Positions 56,586 to 56,825 of a stretch of 56,825 bases of DNA are shown here, piece by piece. This DNA comes from DAISIK01 sp036822055. Lineage in GTDB: Bacteria; Verrucomicrobiota; Verrucomicrobiia; Opitutales; Puniceicoccaceae. A program made the translations under genes and the position numbers. A model generated the notes under the pieces. It saw only the letters and a list, made by a program, of their open reading frames with translations. It ran no database searches and was not told where the DNA came from. The stretch's first letter is position 1. Every line of letters starts with the position of its first letter. The stretch spans positions 1-56,825 of the forward strand of contig DAISIK010000015.1 in assembly GCA_036822055.1 (NCBI GenBank), in the 5' to 3' direction.

Positions 56586-56825
56586 TCATAGAGGGCACGA
56601 CCGATCTTCCGGGGCCTTCGGGGTGTCAAGCCCCGGCACAGTAGTCGGATTCTGCCGGAAAATCCCGGGCTTGCGTTGATACCAATCTTTCATCATCCCC
56701 TGTGGTTTTTTGTGGTTCAGTGCTCGTTGAGCGACGTGGTGATTGTAGACGTTTCGATACCGCCCGAGGGCATCGCTCAGTTCGTGACTTGAAGTAAATC
56801 GATTGGTTTTCAGGATCTGGGAGAT
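56586..56825 (-). CDS. IS481-type transposase, C-terminal part (cut by window edge)
   Basis: Reading the minus strand from the edge gives 79 residues with RYRNVYNHHVAQRALNHKKP, MMKDWYQRKPGIFRQNP and PGLDT before TGA. The pattern YN-x-x-x-P/A-Q-x-AL, then a P-rich helix ending MKDW and a PG-x-D end, is the C-terminus of the integrase core of IS481-like transposases. The DDE catalytic residues lie outside the window. An element end may exist between 56429 and 56585, but I could not define the terminal repeat. Confidence 0.75.
   Translation of the reverse strand: MSQILKTNRFTSSHELSDALGRYRNVYNHHVAQRALNHKKPQGMMKDWYQRKPGIFRQNPTTVPGLDTPKAPEDRSCPL

Noticed and set aside
56485..56679. Small plus-strand open frame near the right end
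   Set aside because: It overlaps the transposase tail on the minus strand, which has clear family signature.
1..56825. CRISPR arrays, rRNA genes, prophage structural genes
   Set aside because: No regularly spaced repeat array, rRNA core sequence or phage head/tail gene was seen in reading the window; the only repeat family is that of the 19.4-20.8 kb island.

Overview
The window is a dense 56.8-kb stretch of a Gram-negative bacterial chromosome. Gene content points to the PVC group, most likely Verrucomicrobiota of the Opitutae/Puniceicoccales kind. The clues are non-mevalonate isoprenoid enzymes with the long, insert-bearing IspG, chorismate-to-menaquinone genes, LPS-export and outer-membrane proteins, a pyrophosphate-dependent phosphofructokinase, and Ton/Tol-type motor genes next to large TPR proteins. 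The taxonomic call is inference; there is no rRNA or other marker here.

Layout. 1-9.2 kb (minus): a tightly packed run menF-menD-purE-purK-rlmN-HAD phosphatase-pfp-histidine-kinase-like ATPase, several joined by 4-base ATGA overlaps. 9.26-19.3 kb (plus): a solitary lycopene-cyclase-type membrane domain, an SDR epimerase, a GNAT-nitrilase fusion, then the lipid block uppS-cdsA-dxr-rseP-ispG and a START-like lipoprotein-sized protein. 19.4-20.8 kb: a small accessory island with a 100-N assembly gap, at least six copies of a repeat containing GGGGTCAAACGC (one diverged), a decayed transposase tail, a Fic-protein remnant and a VapBC toxin-antitoxin pair. 20.8-25.8 kb: an adenosine deaminase/2OG-Fe(II) oxygenase pair, a small outer-membrane beta-barrel, and a RimB protease-RimK ligase pair in which RimK carries an extra RCK_C (TrkA-C) domain.

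25.8-31.0 kb (minus): guaB, an LptF/LptG permease, a sugar nucleotidyltransferase and a sigma54-type activator without receiver domain. 31.2-36.6 kb (plus): a VIT/vWA protein with a GlyGly-CTERM-like tail, a rhombosortase, a divergent long PurA and a Xer recombinase. 36.6-43.0 kb (minus): MoxR-DUF58-transglutaminase, DUF445 and icd. 43.07-50.3 kb (minus): a six-gene operon of a 1012-aa TPR protein, a 360-aa secreted helical-repeat protein, ExbB with a signal peptide, two ExbD proteins, and a protein that joins a TonB-like transmembrane helix to a von Willebrand A-like domain. 50.4-56.8 kb: a HAD hydrolase, prfA-prmC, cysD-cysN, tRNA-Pro(CGG), a bifunctional-nuclease-domain protein, and the 3' end of an IS481-type transposase running off the right edge.

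The best candidates for undescribed biology are the six-gene ExbB/ExbD/vWA/TPR operon, where the usual TonB or TolA C-terminus is replaced by a vWA-like domain, and the neighbouring rhombosortase plus VIT/vWA substrate under a divergently transcribed activator. The RimK-RCK_C fusion suggests ligand control of ribosomal protein S6 modification. Most remaining genes are ordinary housekeeping.
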